DNA of 21,063 nt from Candidatus Onthomorpha intestinigallinarum (lineage in GTDB: Bacteria; Bacteroidota; Bacteroidia; Bacteroidales; P3): positions 1 through 21,063 of the forward strand of contig DXGG01000135.1 in assembly GCA_019114015.1 (NCBI GenBank), written 5' to 3'. Positions 14,383 through 21,063 of this stretch are shown in pieces. Positions within the stretch are counted from its first letter, which is position 1. The number at the start of each line of letters is the position of its first letter. The translations under genes were made by a program, and so were the position numbers. The notes under the pieces are model-generated. The model did no database searches and was not told the origin of the DNA. It worked only from the letters and a program-made list of their open reading frames with translations.

Positions 14383-15207
14383 TTATTTCTTACGTCTTTC
14401 AATTATATACTTACTGGATTGTTTCTTAGGAGACCTAGTTTTATATCCTTTAGCAGGAATTCCCTTCCTTGATCTAGGATGTCCTCCAGCCTGACGACCT
14501 TCACCACCTCCCATAGGGTGGTCAACGGGATTCATGACAACTCCTCTTGTCCTTGGCCTACGACCCAACCATCTGCTTCTACCGGCCTTTCCAGATACCT
14601 CCAAATTGTGTTCCGTATTGGAAACTACACCTATAGTCGCTCTACAAGTTTGCAATATCATTCTGGTTTCACCAGAAGGCATTTTAATAATTGCATATTT
14701 TCCATCTCTCGACATAAGTTGAGCATAAGCTCCTGCACTACGAACCAACTTGGCTCCCTGACCTGGATTCAATTCTATATTATGAATCATTGTACCAAAA
14801 GGTATCTCGCTAAGCAATAATGTATTTCCTACCTCGGGAGCTACACCAATACCTGACATTAACACTTGTCCCACTTTTAATCCGTTAGGAGAAATTATAT
14901 ATCTTTTCTCTCCGTCAGCATAACATACTAAAGCTATACGTGCTGTTCTATTCGGATCATACTCTATAGTCTTAACGACAGCGGGTATACCATCTTTATC
15001 CCTGCGAAAATCTATAAAACGATACAACCTCTTATGACCACCTCCTATATATCTCATGGTCATTTTACCTTCATTATTTCTACCTCCACTTTTCCTTTTC
15101 CCATAAACCAAAGACTTTTCCGGTTTTCTTGTCGTTATTTCCTCAAAAGTACTAATAACTTTAAAACGCTGTCCTGGCGTGGTAGGTTTTAATTTTTTCA
15201 AAGCCAT
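14383..15207 (-). CDS. rplB: 50S ribosomal protein L2
   Basis: Large primary 23S rRNA-binding protein essential for subunit joining and peptidyl transfer. The 274-residue sequence has the N-terminal block GRNNEGKMTMRYIGGGHKRL (42-61), an OB-fold and SH3-like middle, and the C-terminal signature VVMNPVDHPMGGGEGRQAGG with His230, which corresponds to the His implicated in peptidyl transferase activity in E. coli. It lies 11 nt after rplW and 16 nt before rpsS. Confidence 0.98.
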   Translation of the reverse strand: MALKKLKPTTPGQRFKVISTFEEITTRKPEKSLVYGKRKSGGRNNEGKMTMRYIGGGHKRLYRFIDFRRDKDGIPAVVKTIEYDPNRTARIALVCYADGEKRYIISPNGLKVGQVLMSGIGVAPEVGNTLLLSEIPFGTMIHNIELNPGQGAKLVRSAGAYAQLMSRDGKYAIIKMPSGETRMILQTCRATIGVVSNTEHNLEVSGKAGRSRWLGRRPRTRGVVMNPVDHPMGGGEGRQAGGHPRSRKGIPAKGYKTRSPKKQSSKYIIERRKK

Positions 15208-15218
15208 CTCTCTACCTG

Positions 15219-15512
15219 CTAAATATTGCTAAAAAAATCAATCGTATCACCTTCGGCTAAAACAACCATAGCCTTTTTAAAAGCATTTGTTCTTCCTGAA
15301 ATAAGCCCGGTTTTAGTATATCTAGACTTACTCTTACCATCATAATTCATGGTGTTCACTCTGTTTACCTTAACACCATACAGATCCTCTACGGCTTTCT
15401 TTATCTCTATTTTATTCGCTCGCTTATCCACTATAAAACCAAAACGATTGGAGAATTTCTCTGTCGTTTTAGTCATTTTTTCAGTGATAATCGGTTTCAA
15501 AATAATATTCAT
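15219..15512 (-). CDS. rplW: 50S ribosomal protein L23
   Basis: Exit-tunnel rim protein, the main docking site for trigger factor and SRP. The 97-residue sequence contains PIITEKMTKTTEKFSNRFGF and the family block KANKIEIKKAVEDLYGVKVN (written here as RANKIEIKKAVEDLYGVKV in the actual sequence), then a loop with GKSKSRYTKTGLISGRTNAF. It is 35 nt downstream of rplD. Confidence 0.97.
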   Translation of the reverse strand: MNIILKPIITEKMTKTTEKFSNRFGFIVDKRANKIEIKKAVEDLYGVKVNRVNTMNYDGKSKSRYTKTGLISGRTNAFKKAMVVLAEGDTIDFFSNI

Positions 15513-15547
15513 ATCTTTTTCTCACTTAAATTTCCAAACAACAAAAA

Positions 15548-16183
15548 CTAAGAATTGATACAAACTCCCTCAAACTGCTTAACTATACTCTCAGACAGCA
15601 CCAACTTGTTAGCATGCAAGAGTTCATAAGTATTCAATTCCGTAGGACCAACTATTCTTACCTTTTGTAAATTACGAGCCGACAAAGTTACAAAATTATC
15701 TTTACTTCTATCTATAACAAATAAAGTTTTTTCGTCTTGCAACTTAAAAGCCTTCAAAACTCCCAGCATATCCTTTGTTTTTGGCTTTTCAAAACCAAAA
15801 TCCTCGACTATCAACACTCCGTCATCTTTCAATTTATAAGCCAAAGCGGAAAGACGTGCCAATTTTTTTACCTTCTTGTTCAACTTAAACCTATAATCTC
15901 GCGGTCTTGGTCCAAAAACTCTTCCTCCTCCCTTTATAGTCGGACTGTTGGTATCTCCAGCTCTCGCACCTCCAGTACCTTTTTGTCTTTTTAACTTTCT
16001 AGTTGAACCAGAAACCTCTGAACGTTCTTTGGATTTATGTGTACCTTGTCTTTGATCCGCCAAATATTGCTTAACCGCCAACCAAATACAATGATCATTA
16101 GGTTCCGTGCCAAACAACGCATCATCAACAACAATGGTTCTACCAGTGTCGTTGCCATTTATATTATAAACTTTTAACTCCAT
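15548..16183 (-). CDS. rplD: 50S ribosomal protein L4
   Basis: Tunnel-constriction protein of the 50S subunit; in E. coli it also represses the S10 operon. Its 211 residues include the tunnel loop RKLKRQKGTGGARAGDTNSP, intact at positions where macrolide-resistance changes arise, then GGGRVFGPRPRDYRFKLNKK. The C-terminal globular half ends EGVCINS. Its start codon lies inside the end of rplC (10-nt overlap, ATGGAGTTAA), pointing to translational coupling of L3 and L4. Confidence 0.98.
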   Translation of the reverse strand: MELKVYNINGNDTGRTIVVDDALFGTEPNDHCIWLAVKQYLADQRQGTHKSKERSEVSGSTRKLKRQKGTGGARAGDTNSPTIKGGGRVFGPRPRDYRFKLNKKVKKLARLSALAYKLKDDGVLIVEDFGFEKPKTKDMLGVLKAFKLQDEKTLFVIDRSKDNFVTLSARNLQKVRIVGPTELNTYELLHANKLVLSESIVKQFEGVCINS

Positions 16184-16803
16184 CTCTCAAGCTTTAAAAT
16201 AGAACCCTTCGGACCTGGAACAGATCCCTTCACTAAAACCAAATTTTTTTCAACAATGACTTTCAAAATCTGTAGATTCTGAATTTTAACTCTACGTCCA
16301 CCCGTTCTTCCCGCCATTCTCAATCCTTTAAACACTCTGGATGGATAAGACGATGCACCAACCGAACCAGGAGCACGAAGTCTGTCATGTTGTCCGTGAG
16401 TCTTATCGCCAACACCACTAAATCCATGACGTTTAACAACTCCTTGAAAGCCCTTACCTTTAGAAATGCCGACAACGTCAACATACTCTCCCTCTGAAAA
16501 CACATTGCAGGTCAATACTTCACCAAAAGATTTCTTAGACCCTTCCTCAAAACGAGAGAACTCTGCGAGATATCTTTTAGGTGTTGTATTTGCCTTTGCA
16601 AAATGACCTTTCATAGGTTTGGTACAACTTTTCTCTTTCATTTCTTCAAAAGCCAACTGAATGGCACTATACCCATCTTTCTCAGGGGTTTTGACTTGTG
16701 TCACAACACAAGGACCAGCCTCTATAACCGTGCATGGCAATTGTTTGCCAGAGGCATCATATATGCTAGTCATTCCAACTTTTTTACCTATTAATCCTGA
16801 CAT
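16174..16803 (-). CDS. rplC: 50S ribosomal protein L3
   Basis: Early-assembly 50S protein whose extension reaches the peptidyl-transferase centre. The 209-residue protein starts MSGLIGKKVGMTSIYDASGK. The central extension reads KGKGFQGVVKRHGFSGVGDK and THGQHDRLRAPGSVGASSYP, followed by FKGLRMAGRTGGRRVKIQNL. An 84-nt gap separates it from rpsJ upstream; I find no promoter or hairpin of note there. It overlaps rplD by 10 nt. Confidence 0.98.
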   Translation of the reverse strand: MSGLIGKKVGMTSIYDASGKQLPCTVIEAGPCVVTQVKTPEKDGYSAIQLAFEEMKEKSCTKPMKGHFAKANTTPKRYLAEFSRFEEGSKKSFGEVLTCNVFSEGEYVDVVGISKGKGFQGVVKRHGFSGVGDKTHGQHDRLRAPGSVGASSYPSRVFKGLRMAGRTGGRRVKIQNLQILKVIVEKNLVLVKGSVPGPKGSILKLERWS

Positions 16804-16887
16804 CTAATTATTGTATTATTTTAAACTTCAGCATATCTCTTCCGACATCGACTGATTTCCTATATAAATCAAACTATTCCTATAATG

Positions 16888-17193
16888 TTAGACTTTTATT
16901 TCTACATCAACTCCGCTTGGCAATTCCAATTTTACCAATGCTTCTATCGTTTTAGAAGGTGCATTATCTATATCCAACAATCTCTTATACGAATTCAACT
17001 CAAATTGTTCTCTTGATTTTTTATTCACGAACGTAGAACGATTAACCGTAAATATTTTTTTATTTGTTGGCAACGGTATAGGTCCTTTCACACGTGCACC
17101 TGTCATTTTCACCGTCTTTACGATCTTTTCAGCAGACTTATCTACCAAATTATGATCATATGACTTCAACTTGATTCTTATTTTTTGACTCAC
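16888..17193 (-). CDS. rpsJ: 30S ribosomal protein S10 (NusE)
   Basis: 30S head protein that also acts as NusE, linking NusB and NusG in antitermination and transcription-translation coupling. The 101-residue length is normal. It starts MSQKIRIKLKSYDHNLVDKS and contains the signature ARVKGPIPLPTNKKIFTVNR, whose loop inserts into the 30S head. In many bacteria rpsJ heads its own S10 operon. Here only 25 nt separate it from fusA and no promoter is visible, so str and S10 blocks are fused. Confidence 0.98.
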   Translation of the reverse strand: MSQKIRIKLKSYDHNLVDKSAEKIVKTVKMTGARVKGPIPLPTNKKIFTVNRSTFVNKKSREQFELNSYKRLLDIDNAPSKTIEALVKLELPSGVDVEIKV

Positions 17194-17218
17194 GACTTAT
17201 AACAATTATTGATGATTA

Positions 17219-19306
17219 TTATTCTCCTTTACTCTTCAACACAGCTTCAGTAACATCCTTAGGCGCTTCCGCATAATGTGAAAACTCCATGGTAGAATTG
17301 GCTCGACCTGATGTTATCGTCCTCAAGGAAGTTACATAGCCGAACATCTGCGCCAAAGGTACTTTGGCTCTCACAGACTGCACTCCTATTTTGGCCGTTA
17401 TGCTATCCAATATCGCTCTTCTCCTATTCAAATCACCTGTTACATCACCCAAATAAGCATCCGGAGTATTGACTTCAACGGACATTATAGGTTCCAATAA
17501 AACAGGCTTTGCTTTTTTAGCGGCTTCCTTAAAAGCCATTTTTGCACATAATTCGAATGAAAGAGCATCTGAATCAACAGGATGATACGAACCATCGGTC
17601 AAGATTATCTTCATGCTTTCAAGAGGATACCCTGCAAGAACACCATTTTGCATTGCAGCCTTAAATCCTTTCTCTACCGCAGGTATAAATTCCTTAGGTA
17701 TATTACCACCCTTAACCTCGTTAACAAACTGCAAGCCCTTGAAACCTTCATCTGCAGGAAGCATTGTAAACAATATATCCGCAAATTTACCTCTACCGCC
17801 AGTTTGTTTTTTAAATACTTCCCTATGGTTACACTCACTTGTTATTGCCTCTTTATACGCAACTTGAGGAGCTCCTTGATTACATTCGACATTAAACTCC
17901 CTTCTGATACGATCCATAACTATATCCAAGTGCAACTCTCCCATTCCTTTCATTATTGTTTGACCGGAAGCTTCATCTGTCATGATTATCAATGTCGGAT
18001 CTTCTTCAGACAATTTCATCAAGGCATTGTTGAATTTATCTATATCTGCTTGTTTAGCAGGTTCTACCGCAATTGAAATCACAGGCTCAGGAAATGTCAT
18101 AGACTCTAAGATTATAGGATTATCTTCATCGCATAAAGTATTACCTGTCTTTATGTCCTTAAAACCTACGGCAGCACCTATATCTCCTGCTTCTATCTTG
18201 TCTAACGGATTCTGTTTATTGGCATGCATCTGCATAACTCTAGATATACGTTCTTTTTTACCCGTAGAGACATTATAGACATAAGAACCCGCAACCAAAG
18301 TACCTGAATAAACTCTGAAGAAACAAATTCTACCTACATAAGGATCGGTAGCTATTTTAAACGCCAATGCCGCCAATGGAGCTTTAGGATCAACTTTCCT
18401 TTTCACAACATCTCCCGTTACAGGATCAGTTCCTTCAATTTCAGGGACATCAACAGGTGACGGCAAAAATTCACATATCGCATCTATCAAATTTTGCACA
18501 CCTTTGTTCTTAAAAGAAGATCCACACAAAACCGGCGTAATCCTCATTTCACAAGTGGCTTTACGAATATGATAATACATCTCATCTTCCGTTATGGAAT
18601 TTTCATCATCCATATATCTCATAAGAAGTTCATCATCTTCTTCAGCAACACCCTCTACAAGTTTCTTTCTATATTCAGCCGCAATTTCTTTCAAGTCATC
18701 AGGCATAGGTACTTCATAACATTTCGTACCATTAGACTGTTCATCGTACATCAAAGCCTTATTAGATATCAAATCTATAACGCCTTTAAACATATCTTCC
18801 TGCCCTATAGGCAATGTAAGAGGTATTGGATTCGCTCCCAAGCGTTCTTTCATTTGCTTCAAAACATTAAAGAAATCCGCCCCTGCACGATCCATTTTAT
18901 TCACAAAACCTATACGCGGAACATTGTACTTATCCGCCTGTCTCCAAACCGTCTCAGACTGTGGCTCGACTCCTCCAACCGCACAAAACAAAGCAACGGC
19001 TCCATCCAACACTCTCAAAGAACGCTCTACCTCAACGGTGAAGTCCACGTGACCCGGAGTATCTATAATATTTATCTTGTATTGATTGTTTTTATATTTC
19101 CAAAACACAGTCGTTGCGGCAGAAGTAATCGTAATACCTCTCTCCTGCTCCTGCGCCATCCAATCCATGGTAGCTGCACCATCGTGAGTTTCGCCTATTT
19201 TATGATTCTTTCCAGTAAAATATAGTATACGCTCCGTTGTTGTAGTTTTTCCGGCGTCTATATGCGCCATGATACCTATATTCCTAGTAAAATGTAAATC
19301 CGACAT
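17219..19306 (-). CDS. fusA: Translation elongation factor G
   Basis: GTPase that drives tRNA-mRNA translocation and, with RRF, ribosome recycling. The 695-residue protein has all five EF-G domains. GTPase motifs are AHIDAGKT (14-21), the switch region with RGITITSAA (56-64), DTPGH (82-86) and NKMD (136-139). Domain IV carries the conserved block GGRGKFADILF, and domain V has GDLNRRRAILDS and GYVTSLRTITSGRAN near the end. No fusidic-acid-resistance change can be called by eye. It lies 5 nt after rpsG and 25 nt before rpsJ. Confidence 0.98.
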   Translation of the reverse strand: MSDLHFTRNIGIMAHIDAGKTTTTERILYFTGKNHKIGETHDGAATMDWMAQEQERGITITSAATTVFWKYKNNQYKINIIDTPGHVDFTVEVERSLRVLDGAVALFCAVGGVEPQSETVWRQADKYNVPRIGFVNKMDRAGADFFNVLKQMKERLGANPIPLTLPIGQEDMFKGVIDLISNKALMYDEQSNGTKCYEVPMPDDLKEIAAEYRKKLVEGVAEEDDELLMRYMDDENSITEDEMYYHIRKATCEMRITPVLCGSSFKNKGVQNLIDAICEFLPSPVDVPEIEGTDPVTGDVVKRKVDPKAPLAALAFKIATDPYVGRICFFRVYSGTLVAGSYVYNVSTGKKERISRVMQMHANKQNPLDKIEAGDIGAAVGFKDIKTGNTLCDEDNPIILESMTFPEPVISIAVEPAKQADIDKFNNALMKLSEEDPTLIIMTDEASGQTIMKGMGELHLDIVMDRIRREFNVECNQGAPQVAYKEAITSECNHREVFKKQTGGRGKFADILFTMLPADEGFKGLQFVNEVKGGNIPKEFIPAVEKGFKAAMQNGVLAGYPLESMKIILTDGSYHPVDSDALSFELCAKMAFKEAAKKAKPVLLEPIMSVEVNTPDAYLGDVTGDLNRRRAILDSITAKIGVQSVRAKVPLAQMFGYVTSLRTITSGRANSTMEFSHYAEAPKDVTEAVLKSKGE

Positions 19307-19311
19307 GGTTA

Positions 19312-19779
19312 TTAGAATCTAAAATGTGAAAATGCTTTATTCGCCTCAGCCATCCTATGTATGTCCTCTTTCCTTTTAAAAGCAGCACCTTCCTCCTTAT
19401 AGGCTGCCAAAATCTCCGAAGCCAAACGAATGGCCATAGTTTTTTCATTACGTTTTCTCGCAAATCCTATAAGATTTTTCATTCCCATGGACTGCTTCCT
19501 CTCCGGTCTAATCTCCGATGGTATCTGGAAAGTCGCTCCTCCAACTCTTCTACTTCTAACCTCTACAGAAGGAGTCACATTAGCCAATGCTTTTTTCCAT
19601 ACTTCCAATCCATCTTCCTTGGAACGTTCGCTTACTATGTCTATAGCATCATAAAAAATACCATAAGCTATAGTTTTTTTCCCTTTCAACATTATGTTGT
19701 TTACAAACTTTGTAACCAAAGTATCATTAAACTTGGGATCCGGAAGAATTATTCTTTTTTTTGGTCTTGACTTTCTCAT
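19312..19779 (-). CDS. rpsG: 30S ribosomal protein S7
   Basis: Primary 16S rRNA-binding protein that nucleates the 30S head; in E. coli it represses the str operon. From ATG 19779 it is 155 residues, starting MRKSRPKKRIILPDPKFND. An in-frame TTG at 19794 would add five residues not seen in the family, and a GGAG lies just upstream of the ATG, so the ATG is preferred. The S7 signature VEVRSRRVGGATFQIPSEIR and the C-terminal HRMAEANKAFSHFRF are intact. Confidence 0.96.
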   Translation of the reverse strand: MRKSRPKKRIILPDPKFNDTLVTKFVNNIMLKGKKTIAYGIFYDAIDIVSERSKEDGLEVWKKALANVTPSVEVRSRRVGGATFQIPSEIRPERKQSMGMKNLIGFARKRNEKTMAIRLASEILAAYKEEGAAFKRKEDIHRMAEANKAFSHFRF

Positions 19780-19807
19780 TTCTCCAAAATACAATTACTG
19801 ATTTAAA

Positions 19808-20194
19808 CTATTTTTTAGCTCCTTCTTTAGGCCTTTTTGTTCCATATTTGGAACGTCTCTGTTTTCTACCATCAACACCTGCCGTATCCAATGCACCGCG
19901 AATGATATGATATCTAACACCCGGCAAATCCTTAACACGACCACCTCTAATCATTACTATGGAGTGCTCTTGCAAATTATGACCTTCTCCCGGTATATAA
20001 GCATTTACCTCCTTCGAATTAGTCAACTTAACCCTCGCAACCTTTCTCATTGCAGAATTAGGTTTTTTTGGTGTAGTTGTATATACTCTCGTACAAACAC
20101 CTCTACGCTGAGGACAAGAATCCAATGCCGGAGACTTGCTTTTGTACTCTAATTTTTTACGTCCTTTACGGATCAATTGTTGAATTGTTGGCAT
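19808..20194 (-). CDS. rpsL: 30S ribosomal protein S12
   Basis: Decoding-centre protein that controls translational accuracy; first gene of the superoperon. The 128-residue protein starts MPTIQQLIRKGRKKLEYKSK. It keeps the family blocks CPQRRGVCTRVYTTTPKKPNS and GGRVKDLPGVRYH. The residues commonly changed in streptomycin resistance are wild type (Lys43 and Lys88, Pro91, counting Met). The tail is basic (KRPKEGAKK). It sits about 285 nt downstream of the predicted transcription start. Confidence 0.98.
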   Translation of the reverse strand: MPTIQQLIRKGRKKLEYKSKSPALDSCPQRRGVCTRVYTTTPKKPNSAMRKVARVKLTNSKEVNAYIPGEGHNLQEHSIVMIRGGRVKDLPGVRYHIIRGALDTAGVDGRKQRRSKYGTKRPKEGAKK

Positions 20195-20479
20195 ATCCTA
20201 AACAAAATATGTTCTTTATCCATTAATTATTTCTTTTCCTTTAAACCTCTATACCTGATTTTTTTCGGGTTGCAAGGCCAATTAAGATATGACACTAAAA
20301 TACCATCTCATAAATGGGAACACTCAATGTGATATCTTTCATTCAAACAAACAAATGCTCTTAAAATCACAGCCAAATGACTCCAAGAAGAAAACTCCAC
20401 AAGACATGCAACCCTTATAGTCGATTAAGAACATCAACCAAAAACAATGTCTCAAAAATGGAAAACATTTGTCGTTTTC
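20195..20479 (-). promoter_or_regulatory. Structured leader RNA of the str-S10-spc-alpha superoperon
   Basis: About 285 nt of untranslated RNA precede rpsL if transcription starts near 20479. Two nested pairings are visible on the minus strand. The outer is a perfect 8-bp GGGTTGCA/TGCAACCC match (20407-20414 with 20267-20274). The inner is a long hairpin, with 20336-20332 pairing with 20290-20286, then a 1x1 mismatch, then 7 further pairs including two wobbles; its loop side contains CCAT/ATGG. No coding gene is evident. This could be an autogenous binding site for S7 or S12 or another leader element. Function is unknown and chance pairing is not excluded. Confidence 0.5.
20286..20336 (-). 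repeat. Imperfect inverted repeat (hairpin) in the rpsL leader
   Basis: Plus-strand ends are GATATGACACTAA and TCAATGTGATATC. They pair as 5 bp, one C-C or G-G mismatch, then 7 bp with two wobble pairs in the RNA. The enclosed 25 nt hold a short CCAT/ATGG stem. Confidence 0.55.
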
Positions 20480-20485
20480 GGGGCG

Positions 20486-20520
20486 CAAAGTTACAACATT
20501 TTTTTCTAACCGCAAGCAAA
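20486..20520 (-). promoter_or_regulatory. Main promoter of the ribosomal superoperon
   Basis: On the minus strand the -7 element reads TAACTTTG (20493-20486), an exact TAnnTTTG match. Upstream are TTG (20515-20513) at a 19-nt spacing and TTTG (20520-20517) at 23 nt. The start is predicted near 20479. It is the only TAnnTTTG match I found in the gap upstream of rpsL. Confidence 0.78.
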
Positions 20521-20626
20521 TCAGAAAAAAAATACTGCATTTTGTAATTTTTTCCACATTCTTTCGTTGATAAAGATAATAGAGGTACAAAAAAATAATA
20601 GTATTAATTGCAAAATACCAAGGAAA
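20521..20626 (+). other. Spacer upstream of rubredoxin, no clear promoter
   Basis: AT-rich sequence between the divergent superoperon promoter and rubredoxin. I find no TAnnTTTG on the plus strand here, so the rubredoxin promoter is not resolved. The ribosome-binding region just before the rubredoxin ATG is AAGGAAA. Confidence 0.4.
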
Positions 20627-20791
20627 ATGAACAACGAAACTTATGAATGCACTATTTGCGGATATATTTATAATCCTGCCGTAGGCGATCCTGATAACGG
20701 AATAGCACCAGGAACAAAATTTGAAGATATTCCCGAAGACTGGGTATGTCCTTTGTGCGGTGTAGGAAAAGACAAATTCGAAAAGATTTAA
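20627..20791 (+). CDS. Rubredoxin
   Basis: Small cytosolic iron-sulfur electron carrier, used in anaerobes with partners such as rubrerythrin, superoxide reductase or flavodiiron proteins to remove oxygen and peroxide. From ATG 20627 it is 54 residues, the standard size. The single iron is held by Cys8, Cys11, Cys41 and Cys44 in YECTICGYIYNP and DWVCPLCGVGKD. The core aromatics Tyr13, Phe33 and Trp39 are present. The frame is open further upstream, but the added residues have no family match and an AAGGA lies just before this ATG. The stop codon falls within the stem of the shared terminator. No redox partner gene is visible nearby. Confidence 0.96.
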   Translation: MNNETYECTICGYIYNPAVGDPDNGIAPGTKFEDIPEDWVCPLCGVGKDKFEKI

Positions 20792-20849
20792 ATTTAAAGA
20801 GAAAAAAATAGAGCAATGGAATTTGCTCTATTTTTTTCTCTTTAAATTT
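20790..20849. terminator. Bidirectional terminator shared by rubredoxin and the convergent BFN gene
   Basis: A perfect 27-bp stem (20790-20816 with 20823-20849) encloses a 6-nt loop TGGAAT. The GAGCAA/TTGCTC part is backed by runs of seven A and seven T, so each direction has a U-tract. The rubredoxin stop (20789-20791) and the stop of the opposite gene (20828-20830) both lie in or at the hairpin. Confidence 0.9.
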
Positions 20850-21063
20850 GATATTTCGTTTTCCAAAATAGACTGCATTTCTTCATCTTGATTTTTAACC
20901 GCTTCCTGTAGGAGTTCTTTTAGATTTTGTAAAATGAATTCATTCTCTCCGTCAATCAAAGCCTCGCTTATATTAAATCCCACCTCTTCCAATACACGAT
21001 TTTCGACATACAAAGGCACAGCCTCCCTAACTGCCAAATTAATCGCGTCAGAACTTCGTGAAT
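20828..21063 (-). CDS. Bifunctional nuclease (DUF151) family protein, C-terminal part, cut by window edge
   Basis: The frame is open from the right edge to TAG 20830-20828, showing the last 77 residues. The segment RSSDAINLAVREAVPLYVEN matches the end of the DUF151/bifunctional nuclease domain, where S/P-SDAI-LAVR is the hallmark. After a short linker comes a helical tail (LKELLQEAVKNQDEEMQSIL, then ISNLKRKK) that resembles a degenerate UVR motif, as found at the end of Bacteroidetes BFN proteins. The family is reported to have DNase and RNase activity; the cellular role is unclear. The true start is outside the window; a TTG at 21037 is internal to the domain and is not the start. Confidence 0.78.
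   Translation of the reverse strand, partial: SRSSDAINLAVREAVPLYVENRVLEEVGFNISEALIDGENEFILQNLKELLQEAVKNQDEEMQSILENEISNLKRKK

Noticed and set aside
18494..19225. A 243-codon plus-strand open frame
   Set aside because: It is entirely antisense to the EF-G GTPase domain and its translation is low-complexity with no family features.
19777..19794. TTG start for rpsG five codons upstream
   Set aside because: ATG 19779 gives the standard S7 N-terminus and has GGAG just before it.
20339..20434. A 31-codon cysteine-containing reading frame in the rpsL leader (MFLIDYKGCMSCG...), extendable upstream to 20590
   Set aside because: The extended form crosses the predicted promoter. The short form has no ribosome-binding site and no family resemblance, and overlaps the predicted RNA structure. 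A leader peptide is possible but unsupported.

Overview
The window is a low-GC chromosomal segment that I assign to the order Bacteroidales (phylum Bacteroidota). Three observations support this. The promoters I can read match the Bacteroidetes sigma-ABfr pattern (TTG/TTTG, about 19 nt, TAnnTTTG). Shine-Dalgarno sequences are sparse. The ribosomal gene set has Bacteroidetes-like traits: cysteine-poor L36, C- type S14, and an extended L17 tail. I cannot name a genus from the sequence alone.

Layout from left to right: (1) 1-1836, minus strand: the first 612 codons of a large type II Cas9, cut by the left window edge. (2) 1837-2041: a compact regulatory gap with a predicted tracrRNA gene on the plus strand (about 1931-2021). 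It has its own consensus promoter, an anti-repeat and an intrinsic terminator, and a large inverted repeat overlaps its promoter. (3) 2049-20520, minus strand: an unbroken fused str-S10-spc-alpha superoperon, in order of transcription rpsL, rpsG, fusA, rpsJ, rplC, rplD, rplW, rplB, rpsS, rplV, rpsC, rplP, rpmC, rpsQ, rplN, rplX, rplE, rpsN, rpsH, rplF, rplR, rpsE, rpmD, rplO, secY, map, infA, rpmJ, rpsM, rpsK, rpsD, rpoA, rplQ. Gaps are mostly under 100 nt. A consensus promoter lies at 20486-20520, followed by an approximately 285-nt structured leader, and a strong terminator follows rplQ. (4) 20627-20791, plus strand: a 54-residue rubredoxin. (5) 20828 to the right edge, minus strand: the C-terminal part of a bifunctional-nuclease (DUF151) protein. 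It converges on rubredoxin through a shared 27-bp-stem terminator.

The superoperon encodes 29 ribosomal proteins plus EF-G, SecY, methionine aminopeptidase, IF-1 and the RNA polymerase alpha subunit. These together serve ribosome assembly, translation, nascent-chain maturation and export, and transcription.

The points most worth a second look are the tracrRNA/cas9 divergent control region, the codirectional placement of cas9 just downstream of the ribosomal superoperon, an apparent 1-nt deletion that replaces the conserved C-terminus of S19 (rpsS), and the structured leader upstream of rpsL.
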